This document shows, in pieces, positions 1 to 9,329 of a stretch of DNA of 64,000 bases. Origin of the DNA: Trichobilharzia regenti (lineage: Eukaryota; Platyhelminthes; Trematoda; Strigeidida; Schistosomatidae); contig OX235264.1 in assembly GCA_944472135.2 (NCBI GenBank), forward strand, positions 81,788,319-81,852,318. Reading direction: 5' to 3'. Below the pieces are notes generated by a model that did no database searches, had not been told where the DNA came from, and saw only the letters and a list, made by a program, of their open reading frames with translations. Position 1 is the first letter of the stretch. Every line of letters begins with the position of its first letter. Position numbers and translations under genes: made by a program.

Positions 1-478
1 AAACTGTCACTTATTTGAAGACTATAATTATGCTGTACTCCAACATTTAAAGTTTGAACACGTTAGATACTAAAGACTGTTCAAAAGTAAACAGTTTGTT
101 TTGCAATCGTAGTTTGTTACATATTTGATAGCTATTTAGAATTTATGTCTTTGAAGTCATGATAAAAGTGTCATTGCTGTGATAATCTTAGATTTTGATC
201 TAAATCCAGCTGATAAAGAATGCGACTAATAAAACTAACCAATCAAAATAGTGAAATCTGATTGGTGGAATTATTAGCCAATAGTATTGGCATTAAATTT
301 AGTTAACACATAAATTCTTGAAGAAATAACAGTCGCATTGTATTTTATTGTATTTTCGAAACATGTAAATAAATCAAAGAAAAGTGCTGAAAAACAAAAA
401 ATATGAAATATACACTGTTTGTGCATGAAATGAACATTCTAAAGATAAGATCAGTTATACATCAATAGGCATTATCAA
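1..478. other. 5' flank of the GPCR gene
   Basis: This AT-rich stretch has no open frame of note. A stop codon lies in the frame of the downstream gene at 446-448, so the ORF cannot simply extend upstream. An AG at 467-468, just before the start codon, could be a splice acceptor for an upstream non-coding exon, but it has no strong pyrimidine tract. I see no confident promoter. Confidence 0.5.
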
Positions 479-2208
479 ATGCAAATAAGTGTAACATATC
501 CTAATTGGTTATTCCTAATTATATCCTTTATTTTTCTATTGATAACATTGTTAACAGCAATTGGCAATGCTTTGGTGTTTGCAGCATTATTTCGTTTTCG
601 ACGATTACGTTCAACATCTAACCTGTTAATTGGGAATTTAGCATTAAGCGACCTACTATTGGCAATCACAGTGTTCCCGTTCTCAGCGACAACTGATGCA
701 ACTGGTGTATGGTTGTTTGGCCCAGTGTTGTGTGATTTTTGGTTAACACTTGATGTTTTTTATTGTACAGCTTCGGTGTGGAGTTTAGTTACAATAGCTT
801 TTGATCGTTTCACTGCTACAACCTTTCCAATCTGGTATCGTGGAAATCAAAGTAAACGACGTGTAATTTGTTATATACTGTTTGTATGGATATTATCTGG
901 ACTAATATGTTTACCGGGTCTTTTAGGCTGGGGCAGTAAAGCTATCGACAATAATAATAATAACAATAATCAGAAGAAAAACTCTTCACATTCCTATCAG
1001 CCATCACAGCCACCTACCATCAAGGTATATCAATCCACAATAACTACAGAAAGTTATAACGACAGTAAGCAAGGTCAGCAGAAATTATCCTCTACAAGTA
1101 CACACGTTTACATTCCAGAATTAAATGGTTATGAATGTGTTCTATTCACAGAAGCTCATTATATAGTCTACTCTGCAATGGGTTCATTTATAATCCCTTT
1201 AATAATTATGATTATATTATATACTAAAATATTTATTATACTTCAACAAAGAACACGTTTAATTCGACAATCAAGAAGAATGCATAAACCGCCATGTTTT
1301 ATTATTGAAGATAAAATGTTGCATCAATCAAATGACAAAATGAATACTGATAAAGAAAAACTAATGACAACAAATAGTAATAATAATAATAATCAAAAGC
1401 CTATGATTGATATGAAAACACTAACGCCAACAATTAATCCAGTGATCTCAAATATTAAGATAGCCGTCAATACACCAAGTACAAATAGTGTAAATACTGA
1501 AAATGATAATAAAGTGAGAGACAGTAGTAATACTAATACTACTACTAATAATAATAAACATCATTGTATACCACCTACATCTCCGTCAATATCATCATCT
1601 TATTCATGTTGTTGTTGCTGTTGCTGTTATGATTTCAGTTGTATGTGTTATTGTAATAATTGTGAACGATATTGTCAATGTTGTCAATCTTCAACATTGA
1701 ACAACACGAACACACAACCAACAACAAACTGGTACAATTCAAATTTACAAAATCCTAATGGTATTGGCAACGCTAATACAGATGAAGATGTAAATGATAG
1801 AGGGGTAACATGTAGTTTACATGCAAATTATCATGAGAAGCAAGGAAATATGTTAAATCAAACAACTTTACAACCGGTTAAATTATTTAAATTATCACCG
1901 TGTAATTCTTCTTCTGGAACATCTTCGACCGTATCACATTCATTTAGAACGTCATCATCAACCTCCTCATCTACATCCTCACCGTCATGTCATCCATCGA
2001 AATTAGTTTGCGAATCTTTAAGAGTAGGTAAGAATACATTAATGCCTATACGAAATTCTTATAATGATTATATAAAAAAGGATAAAATAAAGGATAGTTT
2101 AACACCAAAGTCGACACCGACACTAACACCAACATCACACCAGCATTCACATCCACATCCATATGGTTATTCCACATGTACATCAGAAGAATCTGTTCAT
2201 ATGAACTA

Positions 2209-2250
<42 letters not shown>

Positions 2251-3673
2251 GTCTACTACTCTTTGTCCTTCCCGTTCTCCGCCTCCTCATCCTCCTCCTT
2301 CTCCTCTTAGGCATCACAACTGTTTATTTGAAGAAGAAGCGAAACGTTATCCCACCAGCCCAACAGTTGGTTTAGAAACAAAAAGTGAGCTCGATTGCTC
2401 AACGAATAATAATAATAATACTTCACCAACAACTTCATTCAATAAACCCTGTAGTAATCAAGATAGCTGCAATAAAAAGCCTAATAAAATAAATAATAAT
2501 AATGATAAGAAAGAAAGCCAAGATGAAGAAATTGCTGAAAAGTTAGAAGACACGAAGAATGTAGACAATCAAAGTAATCCTAACGAAAGTAAACATCATT
2601 TTAAGACTAATGACGAAAATAAGGCAGAGGGTAATAATAATAATAATAAACCTATGTATCCGACAAATTATGAACAGGCTAGTGAAAAAACACCCACAGA
2701 TACACTGCTAGTATCAGCATCTCCTGCCTTATCTGCTAATGCCGCAATTGTAACTAGAAGTAATTGTGAAGATAAAACTGGACTACTGACAAAAACAGTA
2801 AGTAAACAGAATACAGGGAACTATAGAAAGGGAATTTTGCAACGATTTTCCTTGTTAAATTATAAACAGCGAATGCAGAGTACAAACAAAACAAGACATA
2901 ATCTACATGCTAAACATGATGATGTTTCACACCATCAGCTGTCAACAACTTCTTTATCAAGCGCAAAACAACAACAAGAACAGAAAACCTCTTTGAAGGT
3001 AGAAAATGCAAAGTTAGATGGAGAAAAAGACAAAAGACAAACAAACAATGGTAATAACAATAATAACACAACTGGATTATCGACTACATCAGGATTAACT
3101 TCGATGACCTTGATACAATCTCATCATCATCATCATCAAAGTCAATTAGATCAAACAAAGCCAAAAGAGACTGTTGATCAATTACAACAATTACAACAAG
3201 ATCACGTCATGGAACGTGTAGAGCAACGAGAAAGACGAGCAACGAAACGTATGGGATTAATTATAGTTATATTTGCTTTATCATGGATACCATTTACATT
3301 AATGTATTTAGTAAGAGGATTATGTGGTGAAACATTATGTCCAGATATACCAGATTTACGTAAATTTGTTATATGGTTAGGTTATGTAAACAGTACTATA
3401 AATCCAGTTTTATATGCTTTATTCAATGTACATTTTCGTCAAGCATTTATTTACTTTTTAAAATGTAAACTAATCACTAATTCGGATAAAAAACATCAAA
3501 AAAAACTTCAAGAGAAACAGCAACATCAACAACAACAACGACGACAACAACAACAACTACAAAGTCATGAACACGACCAACATACAAGTCCATCTTACAA
3601 TATTCACAATCAAAAGAGTCAAAGTCAAAGTGATAATAATAATAACACGGTTCATCTACACAATGAAAACTAA
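479..3673 (+). CDS. Biogenic-amine (dopamine D2-like) class A GPCR with a giant third intracellular loop
   Basis: This is a plasma-membrane seven-helix receptor of 1064 residues in one uninterrupted frame. Seen directly: N30 (1.50) in TM1, D58 (2.50) in LALSD, C85 (3.25), D92 (3.32), C96 (3.36), D109-R110-F111 (DRF instead of DRY), W137 (4.50), C220 in the second extracellular loop, S232 and S236 (5.42 and 5.46), P240, Y248, E918 (6.30), W936-I-P938-F939 in TM6, W966 and Y969, and N975-P-V-L-Y979. Family knowledge: D3.32 binds the ligand amine and the TM5 serines contact ring hydroxyls, so a monoamine ligand is likely. The TM3 TLDV..CTAS and TM7 WLGYVNS..NP motifs resemble D2-type receptors, but octopamine or serotonin cannot be excluded. 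The loop between TM5 and TM6 (about 258-917) is mostly Asn, Thr, Ser, Gln, His and Cys runs. The extracellular N-terminus has only about 8 residues. The C-tail (about 990-1064) is rich in Gln and His. The start is the first ATG after the in-frame stop at 446. Confidence 0.93.
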
Positions 3674-4193
3674 CATTATCAAGTCGAATACAGATCAAAG
3701 TGATTCATAAGACAGCCAATAAATCTGACTATCTTACACTCGATATACTACACAACAAATAGTTTAATTTAATAATCTATTAGAAATTATGATGTATAAA
3801 TAATGACCATCTAGTTAGTCTGTATCCATTTGTGTACATAAAAGGAGATGATTCTGCTGATCCACTATTCTATGTGTAAATATACTTCACCGATGAAACA
3901 CCAATGAATAGCATATATAAAATCGAATGTGTATATAGAAATTGTCGCCATAAATAAGTTTTACCTGATGGAGTTACTATCATAGAGTATAATTCTGAGT
4001 ATATGTAAACAAGAGAAAAGTAATGCTGTGCATATTTTTTTCCTTCCGATTTGTCCTCTTTAGTAATTGGGTTTTGTTATTTTACTTTCATTTAATTACT
4101 GTAAATATTAATATATTTTATCATTATTATTATTATTGTTAATAATTATAATTATTCTTAGGGATATAGAAAGTATCACGTATGACATTTAAC
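3674..4193 (+). other. Probable 3' UTR and 3' flank of the GPCR gene
   Basis: The region is AT-rich and non-coding. An AATAAA at 3718-3723, 45 bases after the stop codon, is the nearest polyadenylation-signal candidate. Other A/T-rich signals around 3950-4140 are equally possible, so the transcript end is not determined. Confidence 0.35.
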
Positions 4194-4432
4194 GTGCGTC
4201 AATGGTATAGCGGTTAGGACGCTCACCGACCATGCACATGGTCCAGGGTTCGATACCCGGCCACCAACTCACTCCTTTACCTCGCTAAGCCATAAATAAT
4301 GCTAGTAAAGCGGAAAGGTTAGGCATGAGGCTAGCAACTCCATCCTGTAAAAACAAACACTACCGCCACAGAAACTTCAAGCCGCTAGCTTGAGACCCCA
4401 TGTTCCACTGGGGAACGTGAAGCAAAAAAATA
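4194..4432 (+). mobile_element. SINE-A, complete copy with target-site duplication
   Basis: This is a tRNA-derived SINE. The head (about 4196-4266) has an A-box-like TGGTATAGCGG and a B-box-like GGTTCGATACC, the internal pol III promoter pattern. The body contains the family signatures TTAGGCATGAGGCTAGCAAC and CTTCAAGC, and the element ends in an A-rich tail. A 9-bp duplication, ACATTTAAC, lies at 4185-4193 and 4433-4441 and delimits the element. No ribozyme core is visible. Other copies are at 7884, 21179, 22428, 33835, 47778 and 60256. Confidence 0.85.
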
Positions 4433-4441
4433 ACATTTAAC

Positions 4442-5071
4442 AAAATCTACGTCGTCTTGGGGATATTAGTCTCTCTGTTGAAATGTTTTTTTTGTTATAT
4501 GTGCTATATGATGATGAATGCCATTTGAATATACATGAAGAAATTACCGCTTTAAGTGCATAATACAATAATGTCTGGTCAGATGTTGCAAAGTATTGAT
4601 GCAAAAAGAACAACAAGTCTATGTTGGCGCCTAATTTAGGAATAAACAATGCATACATTATTACCCAATATGACCGAATTACCTGGATTTTAGAATAGCA
4701 TATACCCTAAAGCATTGAATAATTATTAGAACGACACAACAAATAAAGCCTTAAACCTAATAAATAGAATCAAACACGACTAATGATTTTTTTTAAAATA
4801 ATAAAGGCACACTTGAAAGACAATTAGAAGACATCGGCTTCCTACAAATAATGATTAATCGTTTTTAAAAAACAAAGTAGAAAAAGAAACCCTAATTTTC
4901 ATTATCAGTGAAAACATCATCATCACCTTCAAGGCGTGTGTGTGTGTACGTTTTTACATTCAGAAAAACAGAAATACACAATCATCAACACCTACCTGTT
5001 AAACTTCCTCGATAAATCATAACACTGTTTATTCCCACTTCTTTTTTCTCTAAGATGGTTTTCCCTAACCC

Positions 5072-5074
<3 letters not shown>
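4442..5074. other. No gene seen
   Basis: AT-rich sequence without a convincing ORF or repeat signature. A short GT run lies near 4936-4950. Confidence 0.5.

Positions 5075-5118
<44 letters not shown>
5075..5118. repeat. (AT)n microsatellite
   Basis: A pure AT dinucleotide run of about 44 bases next to the PLE-3 terminal arm. Confidence 0.95.
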
Positions 5119-5123
<5 letters not shown>

Positions 5124-5132
5124 AAAAAACAA

Positions 5133-5397
5133 AACATGTAGTTCAGTGAAGAGGCTCGCCACGGCGAATTCATTATCCTCCTTAGATGTGCAGTCGCTTT
5201 TATATACAATCCTTTTTTCATGAAAGACGGTAGTAACAAGAGTGATGAGTTGGTCACAGATACAGTGGTTAACATTAGACAATGTATAAAAAGAGTTAAA
5301 TAAGTGTCTTGGAGTTACGTAACAGAACGAATGATTTAATCAATGGACTGTAATCAGGATGTACATAGAAACGAAGGAAAATATGGAATCGGTTACA
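5133..5397 (-). mobile_element. PLE-3 terminal arm, inverted with 6140-6430
   Basis: The sequence around GTAGTTCAGTGAAGAGGC to GGTTACAAG reappears in reverse complement at about 6140-6430, including the stretches around TAAGGAGGATAATGAATTCG and TTCATGAAA. PLEs are known to carry terminal repeats (pLTRs) in direct or inverted orientation. The same GAAGAG..GAATTC core also bounds PLE-1, which ties this arm to the PLE-1 family. Confidence 0.7.
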
Positions 5398-5797
5398 AGA
5401 TTTCATCATGAGCTGACATCACTTAGAGAACCATTAGAAAACCTGGGAGTACTGTACAACTGTTTCGTCCATGTAGTTTGAAACTGTGCATCAGGACGAA
5501 CCATCATCGACTGAGTTCGAACCCATGGCCTTCTGGTTACAAGGCAAGCCACTGGGACCCGATACGATGGCCCGTGAATTCCAGCTTCTGCCAATTCACG
5601 ACATAGCGCGACCATTTTGCAATGTCTTCGGCGAGTATTTGTCTTCACACCCGACCTTCTGCACCCTACTGATCACGACTTCGATCTCGGAAAGCGCGTA
5701 CTGCTGAAGAGTCCCAAACTAGGTGGACGAAACAGCTGTCCAGTAGTCACAGGTTTTCCAGCGGTTCTCTAACTAATGTCAGCTCATGATGAAAAAA
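5398..5797. mobile_element. SINE-B head-to-head pair inserted in PLE-3
   Basis: A minus-strand SINE-B (5398 to about 5620) begins TTTCATCATGAGCTGAC and contains the reverse B-box GTTCGAACCC. A plus-strand 3' half (about 5690-5792) ends GTCAGCTCATGATGAAA. The outer ends are therefore inverted repeats of each other. The plus half carries the best hammerhead motif of the window at 5698-5746. The pair interrupts PLE-3, whose terminal arm and endonuclease relic lie on either side. Confidence 0.75.
5698..5746 (+). ncRNA. Hammerhead ribozyme motif with canonical core (SINE-B)
   Basis: All conserved core positions are present: CUGAAGA at 5704-5710 (CUGANGA consensus), GAAA at 5729-5732 and the cleavage triplet GUC at 5738-5740. 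Stem I pairs GUACU.. at 5698-5703 with CAGUA at 5741-5745 (5 bp). Stem II pairs GUCC (5711-5714) with GGAC (5725-5728). Stem III has only two pairs (A-U and C-G) closed by loop AGCU. Predicted cleavage is between 5740 and 5741. A tiny stem III is known from schistosome Sm-alpha and PLE hammerheads. Activity is inferred, not shown. Confidence 0.72.
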
Positions 5798-6120
5798 AAG
5801 TTGTTACCATGATGGTAGAAGTGGTTGAATAATTTTCTTTTATATGCATATCTCTCGTTTCGGTAACTGAATAACTGGAAACTCAGCATTTTAGAAGAGA
5901 AGAAAGCGTATTGTCTCTGGCAGGTTGTTATACACTTTGTAGTTTACTTTGAATGATGGATTTGTTGAGATGGAATGGCCAATATTGACAAGGTGTTCGA
6001 TTGTCGCACTCCCCATAGAGCCGCTACTACTTTTCTGCAACCATGAGGGATAGTGTGTTGTTTTACCTTTTCAGCGACGATATGTGTCAAATGATCAATG
6101 TACCTGGGTTTTTCTAACCC
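5798..6120 (-). pseudogene. PLE-3 GIY-YIG endonuclease C-terminal relic
   Basis: Read on the minus strand, this matches the last part of the PLE-1 protein-coding region at 9330-9640, including the shared run GTAGAAGTGGTTGA around the stop codon. Frame breaks abolish coding. It lies between the two inverted PLE-3 arms, so the copy is severely 5'-truncated. Confidence 0.65.
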
Positions 6121-6435
6121 GTTAAAACACTTGTATTTCTTTAGAGACCTTACATAATTCCATATTTTCCTTCGTTTCTATGTACATCCTGATTACAACT
6201 CATTCATTAGATCACTCATCCTATTACGTAACTCGAACACATTTATTCAACTCTTTTTATGCATTGACTAACACTAACTATTATGTCTGTGACCAACTCA
6301 TCCCTCATGTTACTACCCTCTTTCATGAAAAAAAAGATTTTATATAAAAGCGACTGCACATCTAAGGAGGATAATGAATTCGCTGAGACGAGCCTCTTCA
6401 CTGAACTGCATGTCTTGCTTTTATTGGTGTTCAGA
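6121..6435 (+). mobile_element. PLE-3 terminal arm, plus orientation
   Basis: Reverse complement of 5133-5397: it runs from about CATATTTTCCTTCGTTTC through TCTAAGGAGGATAATGAATT to CTTCACTGAACTGCATG. Together the arms form an inverted repeat enclosing the endonuclease relic and the SINE-B pair. Confidence 0.65.
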
Positions 6436-6839
6436 TTGGAATTCTTCATGAACGATATCCATTAATTGCCTTCTTTTAAAAATGAATTTAGAGCTTTGCC
6501 AGCTGTAAGCATACAGTGATAATAAACAAACCGGTTAGTCACCAAATAATTAAAAATCCTACAGATTTTTTTTAAGAATTGAAAAAGAAATCTGTTTATT
6601 AAGTGTTACTGAGTGTTCTAACTAGAAAAAGAATAAATGTGCTGTAGAAGAAATTATTATTGATAATATTTGGTGTTTATATTTCTTGCCACTGTGTGGT
6701 AGTAGACATAGGATGTACTATACAAAGAATGTGAAAAAAATGTTGAACATCTTCACTTAAGTGAAACAAAGACACTTAAAGATGTTAACTCTAGCGCTCA
6801 GATGATTTAGTCCAATAAATGTGGCACATCGAAGAGACC
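6436..6839. other. No gene seen
   Basis: AT-rich sequence; no ORF or repeat signature was recognised. Confidence 0.5.
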
Positions 6840-6965
6840 TCTATTACTTAATTCAACAATATGAAAGTACTCCATGGTTTTAAATGGTTCTCTAACTGAG
6901 ATCAATCCGTGATCAACTCGTAAAAACATAACTGACCCTTACAAACCAAACTATAGAAAATTAAT
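6840..6965 (+). mobile_element. SINE-B 3' fragment
   Basis: The fragment contains GGTTCTCTAACTGAGATCAA and the downstream ACCAAACTATAGAAAA that also follow the copy at 6985-7360. The tRNA head and ribozyme region are absent. Confidence 0.65.
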
Positions 6966-6984
6966 CTGATGCTCACCAATGACT

Positions 6985-7362
6985 TGCTACAGGATGGAGT
7001 TTCCTGGAGGTTTAGTGAGAAGTTGTGACCAGTAAAGTTCATCCAGATGTCACATGTGAGGATGGATGTCCCACCGAAGACATTGATTGGTTACGGTCGC
7101 GCTAAATCATCAATTGGTAAAAGTTAGAATTCATGAGCCATTATATCGGGTCCCAGTGGTTGAATGGTATACGAGCTCGCTGGCTTTGTAACCTGAAGGT
7201 CCTGGGTTCGAACCCTGACGGTAGATGCGTACTGCCGAAGTATGATGAAACAGCTGTCTGTTCAGTACTCCCTGTTTGTTTTCAATGGTTCTCTAACTGA
7301 TATCAATCCGTAATCGACTCATAAAAACAAAACTAACCCTTACAAACCAAACTATAGAAAAA
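6985..7362 (+). mobile_element. SINE-B, long copy with decayed ribozyme
   Basis: The head contains the A-box-like TGGTTGAATGG and the B-box GGTTCGAACCC (about 7157-7217), preceded by a 5' body that is shared with 26811-27000. The hammerhead region keeps GUACUGCCGAAG and GAAACAGCUGUC but has lost stem II, so cleavage is not expected. Confidence 0.75.
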
Positions 7363-7724
7363 ATGAAAGTAGGTAATGGTTTCCAGTAAATCTTCTACAA
7401 CTGACTTCATTCAGTAAGTGGATGTTTATACTGTCAACAGTTAAATCAGATTTCTCACATACAATTCTATGGTTATTTGTACAATTGTCTACTGAGTAAT
7501 ATGAATCACATAAAGGTGAAATTTACAAGATACTAATGGTGGACTCCATGAGGCTAACCGTGAATTAATGTTCTTTTTCGGAAACAAAAATTCCCTGATA
7601 ATAGTAATAATAAAAACCGAAAAGACTATTGTCTAGCCTATAATGCTCATTTAATTGATTACATCTATTTACAAGAGTTATTTTACAGAGATTTGATTTG
7701 TTTCAAGTTTGCCCAAAGATTGAT
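7363..7724. other. No gene seen
   Basis: AT-rich sequence without recognisable features. Confidence 0.45.
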
Positions 7725-7845
7725 ATCAGTTCGAACCCCGGTGGGTACGTACTACAAACTAATCCTAAACTACAACGGGACAACTGTCCAGTACTCCCTA
7801 GATTTCAATGGTTCTCCACCTGTTATCGATTTGTGGGTAAAACTT
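7725..7845 (+). mobile_element. SINE-B relic
   Basis: The B-box region GTTCGAACCCCGGTGGGT and the downstream CAACTGTCCAGTACTCCCT identify the family. The A-box is missing and the ribozyme core is destroyed. Confidence 0.65.
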
Positions 7846-7883
7846 GAACAGATGTCGAATAATAATTTTTTATATATTTTTTA

Positions 7884-8119
7884 TTTCCTGCACGTTCCCA
7901 GTGGAACAAATTAGAGGCTCCAAGTTAGAGGCTTGAAGTTTCTGTAGCAGTAGTGTTTATTTTTACAGGATGGGGTTTGCTAGCCTCATGTCCAACCTTT
8001 CCTCTTTACCAGTCTTACTACTGGCTTAGCGAGGTAAAGGAGTGAGTCGGTGGCCGGGTATCGAACCCCGGATCATGTGCATGGTCGGTGAGCGTCCTGA
8101 CCGCTGTGCCACCGACGTA
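7884..8119 (-). mobile_element. SINE-A copy
   Basis: Minus-strand SINE-A. The 3' end has ACGTTCCCAGTGGAAC and CTTGAAGTTTCTGTAGCAG, the body has TAGCCTCATG, and the tRNA-like head has TATCGAACCCCGG (reverse B-box) and GCCACCGACG at the 5' end. Confidence 0.85.
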
Positions 8120-8329
8120 CTTCGAATAGTAATACAAGTCAACAATTCAGTTAACTTGCAATTTTTAAAAACCAAGACAAATAAATCAAACTATGATATC
8201 ACTTAGATTAATAACTCTATATTGTATATATAATAAACAGCTGTCGATCAACACTTTGAACTTGACAGTTACATTAATCGGCATTCAGAGAGACAAGTAT
8301 GTATGCATTTCGAAAAAAATGATATACAG

Positions 8330-8686
8330 GTATGATATGGCAGTGGTTGTGTTCTCTGATCTGGTTGATTTAATTGATAAGCCTTCATCTTCCCCCGTCT
8401 AGACAACAGCTTCAGGACAGGTCTTAGTAGAAAATAGATTCATTTAAATTCTCCATGTATGATGTAATTGTATCTCCTGGCTACCAATGTAGTGACTGGT
8501 CGTTCATTTACATCTCTATTGATAATATTTCAATTGAGATGGAATTCGAACTTTCTTATCATTTGATTTACTTTTTATTAGCTGGTAAATTTGGTCTATA
8601 GTAATGTGATTGTTAATAGCTAATTCACTCGAGTACCAGGTTTCTAGGAATTCTATGACAGTAGTTTTGATGTTTCCTATATTTAA
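8330..8686 (-). mobile_element. PLE-2, distal 3' part left of the PLE-1 insertion
   Basis: On the minus strand 8686 to about 8560 encodes a GIY-YIG-retroelement C-terminus (TTVIEFLETWYSSELAINNH), continuing the frame interrupted at 11806. The non-coding 3' part to about 8330 matches 12770-12900 in the opposite orientation. Excision of PLE-1 in silico would join this segment to 11806. Confidence 0.7.
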
Positions 8687-8821
8687 TGAAAACAAAACAC
8701 GTAGATCAGCGAAGAGTCTCTTTTCGGCGAATTCATTTTCTTAGCTGTACAATCGCAAATATATATGCATTGTTTTGTATGTATGTGTACATTAAGTTTG
8801 TCAAACAAAGTTACAATTGGT

Positions 8822-9253
8822 TAAGGTTACTTTTAACTAAACAAGTGGAGGATGGTAATACAGGTCAAGAAAATTAAGTGCTAATGAAACTAGGGTAGTA
8901 AAAAAATGATGAGTTGTCACAAACAGTTGTAATAATAATAGTGAGTTTTACTCAGGATGCACATAGAAACAAAGTAGATAATGCGAAACTATGTAAGAGA
9001 TCTAAGTGGATACAAGAATTATAATTGCTTAAGGTTATTTTAACTAAACGGGTAAAGGTTGGTAATATAAGTCAAGACCATTAAGTGCTAGGGTAGTAAC
9101 AAAGGTGATGAGTTGTCACAAACAGTTGTTAAAAGAAGTTATGCAATAATAATATGAATAGTTTGATGAGTGAGTTTTACTCAGGATGCACATAGAAACA
9201 AAGTAGATAATACGAAACTATGTAAGAGATTTAAGTGAATACAAGAATTATAA
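8822..9253 (-). repeat. Two-copy tandem duplication in the PLE-1 3' UTR
   Basis: About 205 bases starting GGTTACTTTTAACTAAAC (8822) recur from 9028 as GGTTATTTTAACTAAAC. Both units contain GATGAGTTGTCACAAACAG and CTCAGGATGCACATAGAAAC, with small indels between them. Confidence 0.85.
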
Positions 9254-9329
9254 GCAATTAAGGAACAGGCGAAGAAACAAAATTAAGTCATCAAAATAAA
9301 ATAAAAGCTCAAAACAAATCAAAACATTG

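Noticed and set aside
3477..3698. Antisense ORF over the GPCR C-terminus
   Set aside because: A shadow of the CAA/CAT repeat codons in the real gene.
4196..4266. Possible functional tRNA genes in the many A-box/B-box sequences
   Set aside because: No intact cloverleaf acceptor stem is seen, and each head is followed by a SINE body; several copies have target duplications. They are SINE heads.
5405..5707. Overlapping short ORFs of 73-80 codons
   Set aside because: They fall entirely within the SINE-B pair and reflect repeat sequence.
8683..8734. Hammerhead in the PLE-1 terminal repeat
   Set aside because: GAAA and a hairpin are present but I could not fit CUGANGA with consistent stems I and II.
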